Translations under genes and position numbers: made by a program | Source of the DNA: a virus | IMG/VR virus record: IMGVR_UViG_3300025418_000694 | Span: 31,818-95,817 of that record | Reading direction: 5' to 3' (one strand) | DNA length: 64,000 nt | In this document: positions 1 through 6,147 of the stretch, in pieces | Layout of the letters: each line of letters begins with the position of its first letter | Position numbering within the stretch: the first letter of the stretch is position 1 | Notes under the pieces: model-generated | Told to the model about the DNA's origin: nothing | Databases searched by the model: none | The model's input: only the letters and a program-made list of their open reading frames with translations

Positions 1-44
1 AGGCTAGGAATAGCTTTAGGAAATTGTGTCTCATCAGTATTCAC
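1..44 (-). CDS. N-terminal fragment of unknown gene
   Basis: Only the first 14 codons are inside the window. A GTG start at 42-44 overlaps the TAG stop of the upstream gene by one base, and a strong Shine-Dalgarno (AGGAGG) lies about 7 nt upstream. The product begins MNTDETQFPKAIPS. The function cannot be judged from this fragment. Confidence 0.6.
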   Translation of the reverse strand, partial: MNTDETQFPKAIPS

Positions 45-220
45 TACATACCTCCTAGGTATTTTTTACGTCGTTCAGAAAAAGCTGCTTGGTTCTTAAC
101 CGCTTCTACAATATCAGGCGCTGCAGTCTTTAACGCTTCTGGAGATTGCTTAGCAGTCTGCACTTGCCAGTCAAACTCTTCTTGGCGCTTAGATTGAGCA
201 TCTTGTTGGCGGTTAATCAC
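44..220 (-). CDS. small hypothetical protein (58 aa)
   Basis: This frame begins with GTG in a GTGA overlap with the HNH gene stop and ends with TAG at 44-46. The product is hydrophilic and probably helical, rich in Gln, Lys and Glu, and ends KKYLGGM. I see no known motif. Tight coupling to both neighbours supports it being a real gene. Its function is unknown. Confidence 0.6.
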   Translation of the reverse strand: MINRQQDAQSKRQEEFDWQVQTAKQSPEALKTAAPDIVEAVKNQAAFSERRKKYLGGM

Positions 221-507
221 TTCTCATTCTCTTTCTTACCTGCACGACGTTTATTTTCTTTAGCAGTATTCTTGCCGTGCTTTAGGGCTCTTAAGTTACC
301 TTTGCTGTCATTGCTGTGATTGTTGTCTTTATGATCAACGTCTACATTGCGAGGTAGCTTACCGTTCTTTCCCTCATAGTCAGCGCGAGCTTTATTTTTA
401 GAAGTAGTAACCCACTTATCGCCTACTTTTTTCTTGTAGACGTAAATAGGGCGTCCGCCATTAGCGGCAGAGCCTTTATAAGGCCCAAACTTCTTTGTCT
501 CAGCCAT
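217..507 (-). CDS. HNH endonuclease-like protein
   Basis: This 96-aa product has an HNH-type core near its C-terminus: VDVDHKDNNHSND followed by NLRALKHGKNTAKENKRR, giving the His, Asn and His/Lys positions of small phage HNH nucleases. The ATG at 507 is chosen because AAGAAG precedes it; an upstream TTG would lack such a site. It overlaps the preceding gene by 8 nt. Small HNH proteins in phages either nick DNA in packaging or act as homing nucleases. Lying among tiny genes, either is possible. Confidence 0.75.
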   Translation of the reverse strand: MAETKKFGPYKGSAANGGRPIYVYKKKVGDKWVTTSKNKARADYEGKNGKLPRNVDVDHKDNNHSNDSKGNLRALKHGKNTAKENKRRAGKKENEK

Positions 508-664
508 TTTTCTTTTTCTTCTTAGCCATAGCCATGTTGTCAATCAGGTTTGGATAAGGACGACCAGCAGCTTTAGCGCGTGCCTTTGCTGCAGCCTTCT
601 TCTTTGGCGTTAAAGCCTTAGACTTCTTCTTTGGATCTGGGGTGTCCCATACTTCTTTAGCCAT
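500..664 (-). CDS. Lys/Ala-rich basic protein (54 aa)
   Basis: The ATG at 664 shares a base with the TAA of the upstream gene, and the frame ends with TGA at 500-502. The product begins MAKEVWDTPDPKKK and has many Lys and Ala residues, ending MAKKKKKNG. Such a basic protein could bind nucleic acid, but no fold is recognised. It resembles the small basic proteins at 58743-59353 in composition. Confidence 0.6.
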   Translation of the reverse strand: MAKEVWDTPDPKKKSKALTPKKKAAAKARAKAAGRPYPNLIDNMAMAKKKKKNG

Positions 665-924
665 TAGCAATCCCACTTTCTTAATGCAAGCGCTTTACGA
701 GTTGGCTTGCCGTTGTCCCCAATCATAGGGCCTGGCATGCCTCCCATACGGGCGCAAAATGATTTACGGCGTGAAGCAGCCTTTGGAGACTTTCGTGCCT
801 CCTTAGCCGATACAGGGGGCTTTAAATGATGTCCCTCACGGGCAGCAGAAGCTCTACCTTTAGCGTTTAGTCCGCCTTTTGGGTTTTGTCCTTCTTTACG
901 AGTCCAAGCAGGTGATTTAGCCAT
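664..924 (-). CDS. DUF6321-like conserved phage protein
   Basis: This 86-aa basic protein carries a highly conserved signature: SPAWTRKEGQNPKGGLN at the start, then RRKSFCARMGGMPGPM and GKPTRKALALRKW at the end. I recall this pattern as the DUF6321 family, found in cyanophages and other marine or freshwater phages; its role is unknown. Invariant Cys and Gly-Met-Pro-Gly-Pro residues suggest a structural constraint. The ATG directly follows the upstream stop region. Confidence 0.75.
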   Translation of the reverse strand: MAKSPAWTRKEGQNPKGGLNAKGRASAAREGHHLKPPVSAKEARKSPKAASRRKSFCARMGGMPGPMIGDNGKPTRKALALRKWDC

Positions 925-1161
925 TTACTTATCTCCATGTTTATGTGATGCTTTACGGTGCCAGTCTTTAACTGCCTGCTCACCCTCTTCTACAGAGTGA
1001 ACGCCAGCCTTCTTAGTAAGGTCAATTTTGTCCCACTTAGGGTCATTCTTACCAGCGTGGTCAACAATAACGTCTCCACCCTTTTCATATACAGTGTGCA
1101 TTGTTCCGCCTGCAACTACTTTTGCAACACGGCGCTTATCGTGGGCTCTATCTTTAGCCAT
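925..1161 (-). CDS. small protein with MAKDRA N-terminus (78 aa)
   Basis: This basic hydrophilic protein begins MAKDRAHDKRR, the same start as the 73-aa protein at 22544-22765. It ends in a His/Lys-rich tail (WHRKASHKHGDK). The shared N-terminus in two separate clusters suggests a common recognition tag or common ancestry. The function is unknown. Its stop abuts the DUF6321-like gene. Confidence 0.6.
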   Translation of the reverse strand: MAKDRAHDKRRVAKVVAGGTMHTVYEKGGDVIVDHAGKNDPKWDKIDLTKKAGVHSVEEGEQAVKDWHRKASHKHGDK

Positions 1162-1418
1162 TAGTACTCCTTGTTCATTGTACGTTTTGATCGATTAAGA
1201 ATGTCTGCAGATTGCTCTGATACGTTATAGCGTCCATATGAGGCGCGTGGGCCGTCATATTGACCGACATGTACTACGCGAAACTCATTTAGACGAGAGC
1301 GCTTTTGTTTCATCTCTTTATTCTTCTTATCGCCCTCTTTCTTAGGTCCAAATTCACCTAGAGCTCTTTGAGCGCGTGTACGACCTAGTGCTGGGTCTTT
1401 CATGCGCGCTTTCTCCAT
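1161..1418 (-). CDS. hypothetical basic protein (85 aa)
   Basis: This protein is Arg/Lys-rich and begins MEKARMKDPALGRTRAQRALGEFG; its C-terminal half reads FRVVHVGQYDGPRASYGRYNVSE. No domain is recognised. It overlaps the ParB-like gene by 19 nt and shares one base with the following gene, so it belongs to the same translationally coupled run. Confidence 0.6.
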   Translation of the reverse strand: MEKARMKDPALGRTRAQRALGEFGPKKEGDKKNKEMKQKRSRLNEFRVVHVGQYDGPRASYGRYNVSEQSADILNRSKRTMNKEY

Positions 1419-1786
1419 TCATCGTGTTCTACAGGAACAAGAATGTTAGGGTCAATATCAGCAGCGGCTGCAACACGATGGTGCCCTTCATTCAGCTGAT
1501 ACCCCTTTGGGTGAAATACGCTAGAATCAAAGTTACGAATAAGTTCTACTGGTTTTTTAACACCTTCTCGTTTAATAGAATCATATAAAGAAGCTCCCTT
1601 ACGTACGCGTGTAGGTTGGTAGCGTGCGTTACGAATTGCGCCTGTCTTTGCTTCTCGTAATTTGTAATTCCACAAATTCTCCATGTCACCACCGCCTGGG
1701 TCTGCAGAGGTATTTACTTTAGACTTAATCTCACCAGCCCTCATAAACATAGGAAGCTGCTCCCACTGACCTTCAGAGCGGTTCAT
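1400..1786 (-). CDS. ParB/sulfiredoxin-fold protein
   Basis: This 128-aa protein has the ParB-like nuclease/CTPase-fold core: SLYDSIKREGVKKPVELIR, then GYQLNEGHHRVAAAADI and IPV-like strand LVPVEH. The GHHR motif matches the G-x-R/H-R loop of ParB N-terminal domains. There is no helix-turn-helix C-terminal half, so it is not a full partition ParB. Stand-alone versions occur in phages, and some are nucleases or modification-linked proteins. The exact role is unknown. Confidence 0.7.
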   Translation of the reverse strand: MNRSEGQWEQLPMFMRAGEIKSKVNTSADPGGGDMENLWNYKLREAKTGAIRNARYQPTRVRKGASLYDSIKREGVKKPVELIRNFDSSVFHPKGYQLNEGHHRVAAAADIDPNILVPVEHDEWRKRA

Positions 1787-2007
1787 TTACCCATCTCCTC
1801 TAAGTACTCTAAATAAGCTAGCATAAGCATATTTATTAAGCGATCTTTCTTCTCTTTGTGCTTTTCATCAAAGTGGCGCACCCAGTCCTGGCCTGAGAAT
1901 CGCACGCTTGCACATCCATTGTTGACATCTGCCCAGCAAAGTTTGGCAATTTCAGATATGTTACTAGGAACGTCCATCTGTTCCCATAACCAAGTTGAGA
2001 AGTGCAT
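1783..2007 (-). CDS. hypothetical protein (74 aa)
   Basis: This small acidic/aromatic protein begins MHFSTWLWEQMDVP and contains a conserved-looking stretch CASVRFSGQDWVRHFDEKHKEKK. No family is recognised. Its ATGA overlap with the ParB-like gene indicates coupled translation, and it may act with that protein. Confidence 0.6.
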   Translation of the reverse strand: MHFSTWLWEQMDVPSNISEIAKLCWADVNNGCASVRFSGQDWVRHFDEKHKEKKDRLINMLMLAYLEYLEEMGK

Positions 2008-2008
2008 A

Positions 2009-2518
2009 TTAACGCGGTGGAAGTCCGCGACGCTTTCTTACTGCTTCATTGCGCACATTTCTCATACTCTTCATATTCCAGATTGCGTCTTCTCCGCGCT
2101 CAATCATCTTATCTTCTGCGCGTTTTTTCTGAGCGTAACCTGTAGATAGATCAATTTGTACGCCCTTAGCTTTGCTCTTCTTACTGCTGCTATCAACCCA
2201 AGAGCCCATCATGGCTTTTTTATCTTTAGTCTCATGCTTAAGGCGATTAAAGTGCATAGAGAATTGACGAGGCGTAAGCGTAGTCTGTCCTGGGGCATAC
2301 TCAGTGTTAACAGGCATACCAGTTCTTTGGGACTTCTCTTTACCAACAATGTGCATCTTCTCGCCTGGTTGGGCTAGCTTCATTGAGTTAAGGTTGATGG
2401 AGGCGCCCCCAAAATCCCTTGTGCTATTAATAAAATCTTGCGCAGCCTGAGGTTGCTCAGCAAGGGTACGGACTTCGCGTTTAGAGCGCTCGTGGTCACT
2501 TAAGTCGCCATATAACAT
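2009..2518 (-). CDS. hypothetical protein (169 aa)
   Basis: This basic protein begins MLYGDLSDHERSKREVRTLAE and ends with an Arg-rich tail (AVRKRRGLPPR). It has no recognised domain. It is the first gene of a minus-strand run whose upstream border is the divergent plus-strand gene at 2561, so its promoter should lie in the 40 bp at 2519-2560. Confidence 0.65.
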   Translation of the reverse strand: MLYGDLSDHERSKREVRTLAEQPQAAQDFINSTRDFGGASINLNSMKLAQPGEKMHIVGKEKSQRTGMPVNTEYAPGQTTLTPRQFSMHFNRLKHETKDKKAMMGSWVDSSSKKSKAKGVQIDLSTGYAQKKRAEDKMIERGEDAIWNMKSMRNVRNEAVRKRRGLPPR

Positions 2519-2560
2519 GCTAGTATTCTCTCGTAAAAGGTCGAGAGAAAAAGGTTAAAG

Positions 2561-2737
2561 ATGGCCGTAGATATTGTGGCAGTAGATGTCGATCCTACCG
2601 TTTGGCAAGCTTATTGCGAAGAGTGCGATAAGTATGTCAGCGATTCGACCGCGGATATTCAGTACGCCGAAAAGAAAGGGTTAGTACACCTGGCCAGCAC
2701 TCATATAGACCACAGTAGTGTGGAGATACTCAAATAA
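2561..2737 (+). CDS. lone plus-strand CxxC protein (58 aa)
   Basis: An ATG at 2561 opens a 58-codon frame ending with TAA at 2735-2737, exactly abutting the convergent gene at 2738. The product begins MAVDIVAVDVDP and contains CEECDKYV plus HLASTHIDHSS, a possible zinc-binding Cys2His2 arrangement. A weak AAGG lies upstream. It is the only plus-strand gene within the left minus-strand cluster. Confidence 0.5.
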   Translation: MAVDIVAVDVDPTVWQAYCEECDKYVSDSTADIQYAEKKGLVHLASTHIDHSSVEILK

Positions 2738-2929
2738 CTATCTGCAGTCCATGCAGTAGTTCATAACTCTTAATTCGCTCTCAGGAAGTTCTATCTTCCG
2801 CGAGCAGTGTGCACACCTAGTGTTATCTCTTAGAGCTCTGAGGTTGCGCTCTCTATTAAAGGTCATTTCATGGGTATAGAACAATTTAGCTGCGTAGGCG
2901 CCTAATAGCGCGGTTATGATTGAGTTCAT
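2738..2929 (-). CDS. membrane-anchored zinc-ribbon-like protein (63 aa)
   Basis: A hydrophobic N-terminus (MNSIITALLGAYAAKLFY) is followed by a basic linker and a Cys4 pattern, CAHCSRK then YCMDC. This suggests an N-terminal membrane helix with a small cytoplasmic zinc ribbon. It overlaps the preceding gene by four bases. Its role is unknown. Confidence 0.6.
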   Translation of the reverse strand: MNSIITALLGAYAAKLFYTHEMTFNRERNLRALRDNTRCAHCSRKIELPESELRVMNYCMDCR

Positions 2930-3174
2930 TTTCCACCTGTATCCATAAGGTAAGCATGACGTAGAGCTGATTGTGGGGTTAATTCCTTCTCAATGGCTTT
3001 GATGGTATGGCAAGGGTATTCAACTGGTTCCCATTCAGAACTATCATAAATGCAGTATTCACCCTTTTCATCTGGCTTATGTAATTCTACTACCGCACGA
3101 AGGGCTTTTCGTAAAGCGTATTCGTAGTCGTGTTTCCCTTCAATCAATCTTAACAGCAAGTTAACGTGTTTCAT
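2926..3174 (-). CDS. hypothetical protein (82 aa)
   Basis: The product begins MKHVNLLLRLIEGKHDYEYALRKALRAVVELHK and has a Tyr/Cys-containing middle (YCIYDSSEWEPVEYPCHTIKAIEKEL). No family is recognised. It sits in a run with ATGA overlaps on both sides. Confidence 0.6.
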   Translation of the reverse strand: MKHVNLLLRLIEGKHDYEYALRKALRAVVELHKPDEKGEYCIYDSSEWEPVEYPCHTIKAIEKELTPQSALRHAYLMDTGGK

Positions 3175-3359
3175 TTAATGCTCTCTTTCTCCCACTCTTC
3201 ATATGCTAAAGCAAAGTCCACTATATCTAACCCATCTTGGGCGTTATAGTTCTCTTCTTCTAGGTACTCAAAGAAGTCTTCATCTACAACTACTACTGGT
3301 AGATCCAACCCTTTTAGTCGATGGCCATCAAGTGAGGCCACCATCTCAAACTCTTTCAT
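3171..3359 (-). CDS. acidic hypothetical protein (62 aa)
   Basis: This very acidic small protein begins MKEFEMVASLDGHRLKGLDLP and ends VDFALAYEEWEKESIK. No motif is seen. It is coupled to its neighbours by ATGA/TAATG overlaps. Confidence 0.6.
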   Translation of the reverse strand: MKEFEMVASLDGHRLKGLDLPVVVVDEDFFEYLEEENYNAQDGLDIVDFALAYEEWEKESIK

Positions 3360-3475
3360 TAGTTGACCTTACAGTATCTGCATTGGCAAAGTCCATTTAC
3401 GCACGGACACTCTTCATCTGATTGCAATAAACCCGTACCGTAGCACCAGTAACAGGCAGATATCTCTCTATCCAT
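3359..3475 (-). CDS. Cys-rich mini-protein (38 aa)
   Basis: The ATG at 3475 overlaps the upstream TAA and the frame stops with TAA at 3359-3361. The 38-aa product contains CYWCYGTG, CPC and CQCRYC, eight cysteines in total, suggesting two small zinc sites like a DnaJ-type zinc finger repeat. Position and overlaps support it being a real gene. Confidence 0.55.
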   Translation of the reverse strand: MDREISACYWCYGTGLLQSDEECPCVNGLCQCRYCKVN

Positions 3476-3558
3476 TACTCGTCCCCGTTCTGATAACCGC
3501 ACTTAATGCAGACCCAGTTATCCTCATCCTCATCAAAGACAAAGTGATGCTCACACAT
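3475..3558 (-). CDS. zinc-finger-like mini-protein (27 aa)
   Basis: The 27-aa product MCEHHFVF...WVCIKCGYQNGDE has a C-x2-H and C-x2-C pair consistent with one zinc site. The ATG lies 11 nt downstream of a TATGAT hexamer, so the transcript would be nearly leaderless. It would be the first gene of the left minus-strand operon. Confidence 0.5.
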   Translation of the reverse strand: MCEHHFVFDEDEDNWVCIKCGYQNGDE

Positions 3559-3569
3559 GGACCAATCCT

Positions 3570-3575
3570 ATCATA
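3570..3575 (-). promoter_or_regulatory. possible -10 element for left minus-strand operon
   Basis: Read on the minus strand, TATGATAGGAT precedes the first ATG of the left operon. The same TATGATAGGAT string precedes the ATG at 22204, which hints at a recurrent host-type promoter giving short or leaderless transcripts. No convincing -35 is visible. Confidence 0.3.
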
Positions 3576-3680
3576 AGCGCGATGATCCTCACCTTGGGCT
3601 ACTGCCTAACAAACTTAGGTCATACCTGTGGATTTCACCTGGCAGCCATGTCTATTTGTCGACAATTTAACCCTAGGGGG

Positions 3681-3724
3681 GTCTGAGAATAGTCTGAGAA
3701 TAGTCTGAGAATAGGCTGTGAATA
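3681..3724 (+). repeat. 11-bp tandem array A (4 units)
   Basis: Three exact copies of GTCTGAGAATA are followed by GGCTGTGAATA, with an exact 11-bp period. The array ends 6 bp before the -35 element of the sigma gene promoter. One unit per helical turn suggests a row of protein-binding sites on one face of the DNA. Related arrays precede four other operons. Confidence 0.85.
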
Positions 3725-3730
3725 ATGGGC

Positions 3731-3757
3731 GGGAATAAATAGGTGATAGGTTTGGTT
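3731..3757 (+). promoter_or_regulatory. ECF-type promoter A (sigma gene)
   Basis: GGGAATAA at 3731-3738 is followed after exactly 16 nt by GTTCAC, giving GGAAT-N18-GTT, the consensus known for actinobacterial SigR/SigH. It faces the sigma factor gene 43 nt downstream, which suggests autoregulation. The leader holds a hairpin (GTGAGC 3768-3773 with GCTCAC 3779-3784). Confidence 0.8.
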
Positions 3758-3799
3758 CACTAAGCAAGTGAGCAAGGGGCTCACTGATAGGGGTACAAA

Positions 3800-4294
3800 A
3801 TGGACAAGGCACAACTAAGCAAGGACATACTAAACTATCAAGGGATGCTTTATGGTTACGCCATGAAACTAACTAATGGCAATTCACATGACTCTCTCGA
3901 TTTGGTACAGGATACTTTCGAGAAAGCGCTCGCTAATAGTGAGAAGTTTGACGGGGCTAATCTTCAAGCGTGGCTTCACACTATCCTCCGCAATCAATTC
4001 ATCAACGTTTACCGCAAGCAGTCTCGCATGGTAGTGGCTGATGAAACCGCGCTAGTGGAATTAGAAACAGAAACCGCGCCTAGCGCAGAGTACCGCGCAA
4101 TTTTCAATCACTTTTCGCCTAAAGTCTCTCAAGCCTTACAGGCTCTAGGGGATGACTTTCTAAAGGTTGTCTACCTAGTAGACATAGAGGGTTTCACTTA
4201 TGAGGAAACCGCTAATCAACTAGGCGTTAAAACCGCCACAGTAGGCACACGCCTAAACCGCGCACATAAGGTTCTAAGGGAGGCTCTAGCATGA
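3800..4294 (+). CDS. phage ECF RNA polymerase sigma factor
   Basis: This 164-aa protein has only sigma regions 2 and 4, the layout of group IV (ECF) sigmas. Region 2 spans about residues 10-75, with DLVQDTFEKAL and AWLHTILRNQFINVYRK. Region 4 spans about 105-160, with VVYLVDIEGFTYEETANQLG and TVGTRLNRAHKVLREAL. The region 4 pattern resembles the SigR/SigH (ECF12) group. It would bind host core RNA polymerase and redirect it to the GGAAT-N18-GTT promoters found in this block, including its own. No RsrA-like HxxxCxxC anti-sigma follows; the next gene is a 30-aa membrane peptide. ATG 3800 follows AGGGG. Confidence 0.93.
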   Translation: MDKAQLSKDILNYQGMLYGYAMKLTNGNSHDSLDLVQDTFEKALANSEKFDGANLQAWLHTILRNQFINVYRKQSRMVVADETALVELETETAPSAEYRAIFNHFSPKVSQALQALGDDFLKVVYLVDIEGFTYEETANQLGVKTATVGTRLNRAHKVLREALA

Positions 4295-4383
4295 ACCCAC
4301 TCACAAGCGGACTCCCAATCACAATTCTGTGGTTGGGGGCGAGCATAAGTTTCTACCTACTGATTAGGGACTTAACGAAATAA
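4291..4383 (+). CDS. single-span membrane peptide (30 aa)
   Basis: The ATG lies within the last codons of the sigma gene (ATGA overlap) and the frame stops with TAA at 4381. The product is mostly one hydrophobic helix (GLPITILWLGASISFYLLI) with a short basic end. Its position directly after an ECF sigma, where anti-sigma genes often sit, is suggestive, but nothing else supports that role. Confidence 0.5.
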   Translation: MNPLTSGLPITILWLGASISFYLLIRDLTK

Positions 4384-4388
4384 GAAGG

Positions 4389-4406
4389 GGCGCGGGAAAC
4401 CGCGCC
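4389..4406 (+). terminator. hairpin terminator after sigma operon
   Basis: GGCGCGG and CCGCGCC pair around a GAAA tetraloop a few bases after the stop of the 30-aa gene. The downstream run is TCTCTCTC rather than pure T, so it is a moderate terminator or a stabilising 3' hairpin. Confidence 0.6.
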
Positions 4407-4444
4407 TCTCTCTCGATTCCCCGTAGGGGTATGGGGAGGGTGGG

Positions 4445-4503
4445 CCAACACAAACAATTGGCATTGGGAGCAAGGCATTAGGGAAGTGTTTACAATTCCC
4501 TAA
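4445..4503 (+). repeat. inter-operon element: CAACACAAACAATT motif plus inverted repeat
   Basis: The motif CCAACACAAACAATT (4445-4459) recurs in three later inter-operon regions. It is followed by an 8-bp inverted repeat, TTAGGGAA (4478-4485) with TTCCCTAA (4496-4503). Both lie just upstream of the 11-bp array and promoter B, so an operator role is likely. The binding protein is unknown. Confidence 0.6.
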
Positions 4504-4513
4504 AAGTGTTTAT

Positions 4514-4546
4514 TCCTGAGAGATTCCTGAGAATTATCTGGAAATT
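4514..4546 (+). repeat. 11-bp tandem array B (3 units)
   Basis: Units TCCTGAGAGAT, TCCTGAGAATT and ATCTGGAAATT follow an exact 11-bp period, sharing CTGRRA at the same phase. The array ends 6 bp before the -35 of promoter B, as in array A. Confidence 0.75.
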
Positions 4547-4552
4547 ACCTTA

Positions 4553-4579
4553 GGGAATAATAACCAACCCTAACCCGTT
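4553..4579 (+). promoter_or_regulatory. ECF-type promoter B
   Basis: GGGAATAA (4553-4560), a 16-nt spacer, then GTTATAC. It faces the operon starting at 4621. The leader contains a hairpin, GTCGG (4593-4597) with CCGAC (4603-4607), before the AGGGGAAAAAATG start region. Confidence 0.8.
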
Positions 4580-4620
4580 ATACAGGTACAAGGTCGGAAA
4601 CGCCGACAAAAGGGGAAAAA

Positions 4621-4911
4621 ATGAACCACTTATACAAAAGCAATTATTCAAGCCTTACTGATGTAGATGTACAGATGGATGTACGCGACAGCACCAACGG
4701 GGATGTCATGTTCGAGATGAACATGTCTAGTTGGCATGATAATAATACCTATCATGTCATGGAGCAATTCATCCTTACAGAGGCGCAGGCGCGCTCACTA
4801 AAAGAAGCACTAGAGACTTATCTAGAGGCTAAGTATGATGAGCGTGAAGCAGTTGCCCTAGCGCAATTTGACGCAGTACGTGACGACCTATTTGAAGTGG
4901 AGGCAGAATAG
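4621..4911 (+). CDS. hypothetical protein, operon B (96 aa)
   Basis: An AGGGG Shine-Dalgarno precedes this ATG. The product begins MNHLYKSNYSSLTDVDVQMDVRD, reads like a beta-rich N-terminal half, and ends in an acidic helix (LEAKYDEREAVALAQFDAVRDDLFEVEAE). No family is recognised. It is the first gene of the second sigma-driven operon and its stop overlaps the GTG of the next gene. Confidence 0.7.
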   Translation: MNHLYKSNYSSLTDVDVQMDVRDSTNGDVMFEMNMSSWHDNNTYHVMEQFILTEAQARSLKEALETYLEAKYDEREAVALAQFDAVRDDLFEVEAE

Positions 4912-5135
4912 TGGAAACACTATCAGCACTAGCAATTAAGAAAGATTCGGTGACTAGAGAAATGCTAGCCAGCGAGTTAGATGAAATGAACGCAGATTCA
5001 CGCGCCTATTGTCTAATGCAGGTAATCGGACACCTAGAGTTAGACAAGGCACAAGGTCAAGAGTTATTCCCACTCTGGACAGCGTGGGTTACTGCTCGCA
5101 GTATTAACAATGACGCTTACGGATTGAGGGACTAA
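4911..5135 (+). CDS. hypothetical protein, operon B (74 aa)
   Basis: A GTG start in a TAGTG overlap opens this frame. The product begins METLSALAIKKDSVTREMLASELDEMNADS and is acidic and probably helical. It has no recognised domain. Its stop overlaps the next ATG (TAATG), so the three genes of this operon are coupled. Confidence 0.65.
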   Translation: METLSALAIKKDSVTREMLASELDEMNADSRAYCLMQVIGHLELDKAQGQELFPLWTAWVTARSINNDAYGLRD

Positions 5136-5410
5136 TGGGACATAATTTCGCACAAGAATTGGCTAGCGGGGAGTTAACACTCCCCCTAGAGGAGGCTATA
5201 GCGATTCACCTAAGAAGTAATCACTATCCACCCGTACCGCTTTCTATGGTAACCCCCTGTATAGAAGCCATAGATAAATGCAACGAGGGTGATTCTGGCG
5301 CGCTAATAGACTTACCCGATCCAATTAAATGGAAAGGCGCAAGCCAAGCACCAGCGTATGCAGTAATAGAAGGTCATCACTTAGAACCATGGGTTCAATG
5401 GGATGACTAA
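5135..5410 (+). CDS. hypothetical protein, operon B (91 aa)
   Basis: The product begins MGHNFAQELASGELTLPLEEAIAIHLRSNHYPPVP and ends EGHHLEPWVQWDD. Pro-rich segments and a C-terminal HH motif are visible, but no family. A strong hairpin terminator follows 10 nt downstream. Confidence 0.65.
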   Translation: MGHNFAQELASGELTLPLEEAIAIHLRSNHYPPVPLSMVTPCIEAIDKCNEGDSGALIDLPDPIKWKGASQAPAYAVIEGHHLEPWVQWDD

Positions 5411-5419
5411 CCCCAGATA

Positions 5420-5442
5420 GGGAGGCTACCCCCTAGCCTCCC
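5420..5442 (+). terminator. terminator after operon B
   Basis: GGGAGGCTA (5420-5428) pairs perfectly with TAGCCTCCC (5434-5442) around a five-C loop. It is 9 nt after the last stop of operon B. The following sequence TAATTTG is only weakly T-rich. Confidence 0.7.
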
Positions 5443-5516
5443 TAATTTGAAATGCTTGCCAAAAGCAAGGCGTGTTATGCCGCAGCCATAACCGAGGACT
5501 CACTCGAACTGGGATT
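5443..5516 (+). ncRNA. candidate small structured RNA between two terminators
   Basis: This 74-nt stretch has no gene and is bracketed by two strong terminator hairpins. It can form CTTGC-caaaa-GCAAG (5455-5469) and GTTATG-ccgcagc-CATAAC (5474-5492), then a CTCGAAC stretch reminiscent of a T-loop. The length and 7-nt loop look tRNA-like. However, C replaces U33, no acceptor stem pairs and no D-loop GG is present, so I do not call a tRNA. Confidence 0.3.
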
Positions 5517-5539
5517 AAAGCCACCAAATCGGTGGCTTT
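5517..5539. terminator. hairpin terminator
   Basis: AAAGCCACC (5517-5525) pairs perfectly with GGTGGCTTT (5531-5539) around AAATC. T-rich sequence on both strands makes it a plausible bidirectional terminator insulating the next module. Confidence 0.7.
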
Positions 5540-5577
5540 ACTATTTAACTCCCTGACGGCATTGGGTTAGGCATTGA

Positions 5578-5591
5578 CCAACACAAACATT
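5578..5591 (+). repeat. CCAACACAAACATT inter-operon motif
   Basis: This is the second of four forward copies of CCAACACAAACAtT, here 36 bp upstream of array C. The rest of 5411-5746 contains only terminators, the candidate RNA, this motif, the 11-bp array and the promoter. Confidence 0.6.
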
Positions 5592-5626
5592 AGGCTTTCG
5601 GGTATTGGCGCAAACTCCCCAAACAA

Positions 5627-5670
5627 AACTGAGAGATTTCTGAGAATTGGCTGAGAATTGCCTGGAAATA
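5627..5670 (+). repeat. 11-bp tandem array C (4 units)
   Basis: The units are AACTGAGAGAT, TTCTGAGAATT, GGCTGAGAATT and GCCTGGAAATA, each 11 bp apart, with CTGAGA at constant phase. The array sits immediately upstream of promoter C. Confidence 0.8.
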
Positions 5671-5675
5671 GCGGC

Positions 5676-5702
5676 GGGAATAAATTGGGGTTATGAGCCG
5701 TT
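5676..5702 (+). promoter_or_regulatory. ECF-type promoter C
   Basis: GGGAATAA (5676-5683), 16-nt spacer, then GTTATACAG, the same -10 as promoter B. A leader hairpin GAATAGCC (5711-5718) with GGTTATTC (5724-5731) lies between the promoter and the Shine-Dalgarno. Confidence 0.8.
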
Positions 5703-5746
5703 ATACAGATGAATAGCCACACGGGTTATTCGGGAAAGGTAATCAA

Positions 5747-5941
5747 ATGCTAACTGATACACAATCTCGCGAGATTAACCATCTCGTATTGCAATTATCT
5801 GCTGATTTAACAGTAGCGCCCGACTTTATAGTTGAGGCTATCCGCGAGGATGAAAGCGTAAACGCGCTAGTCTATCGCTGGCTCACACGTGGGGGAGTGG
5901 AATACCGCTCAATCCTAGACCTACTCAATGGGATGTTCTAA
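5747..5941 (+). CDS. hypothetical protein, operon C (64 aa)
   Basis: AAAGGTAATCAA precedes this ATG. The product begins MLTDTQSREINHLVLQLSADLTVAPDFIVEAIRED and appears wholly helical, ending WLTRGGVEYRSILDLLNGMF. No family is recognised. Its stop overlaps the next ATG (TAATG). Confidence 0.65.
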   Translation: MLTDTQSREINHLVLQLSADLTVAPDFIVEAIREDESVNALVYRWLTRGGVEYRSILDLLNGMF

Positions 5942-6147
5942 TGATTAAATTCCCACACACAATTAAATTGGTTGCTGAATTAGATGAAAATAATCCAAGC
6001 ACCAAGGCGCTCCAAGCGCTACCAGAATACCTACAGCATAAATTGCTTGAAGAAGCGTTTATTGGAGCACTAAATAGATTAAGCGTGTTTGATACCATAA
6101 ATGAGGGCTCAACATGGGGAATAGTTAAGGTGGATACCAATGGATGA
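5941..6147 (+). CDS. hypothetical protein, operon C (68 aa)
   Basis: The product begins MIKFPHTIKLVAELDENNPSTKALQALPEYLQ and is a small mixed alpha/beta protein with no recognised motif. It is coupled to both neighbours by overlapping stop/start codons. Confidence 0.65.
   Translation: MIKFPHTIKLVAELDENNPSTKALQALPEYLQHKLLEEAFIGALNRLSVFDTINEGSTWGIVKVDTNG

Noticed and set aside
5443-5516. Canonical tRNA
   Set aside because: No acceptor pairing, no D-loop GG, and C instead of U33; only isolated hairpins fit.
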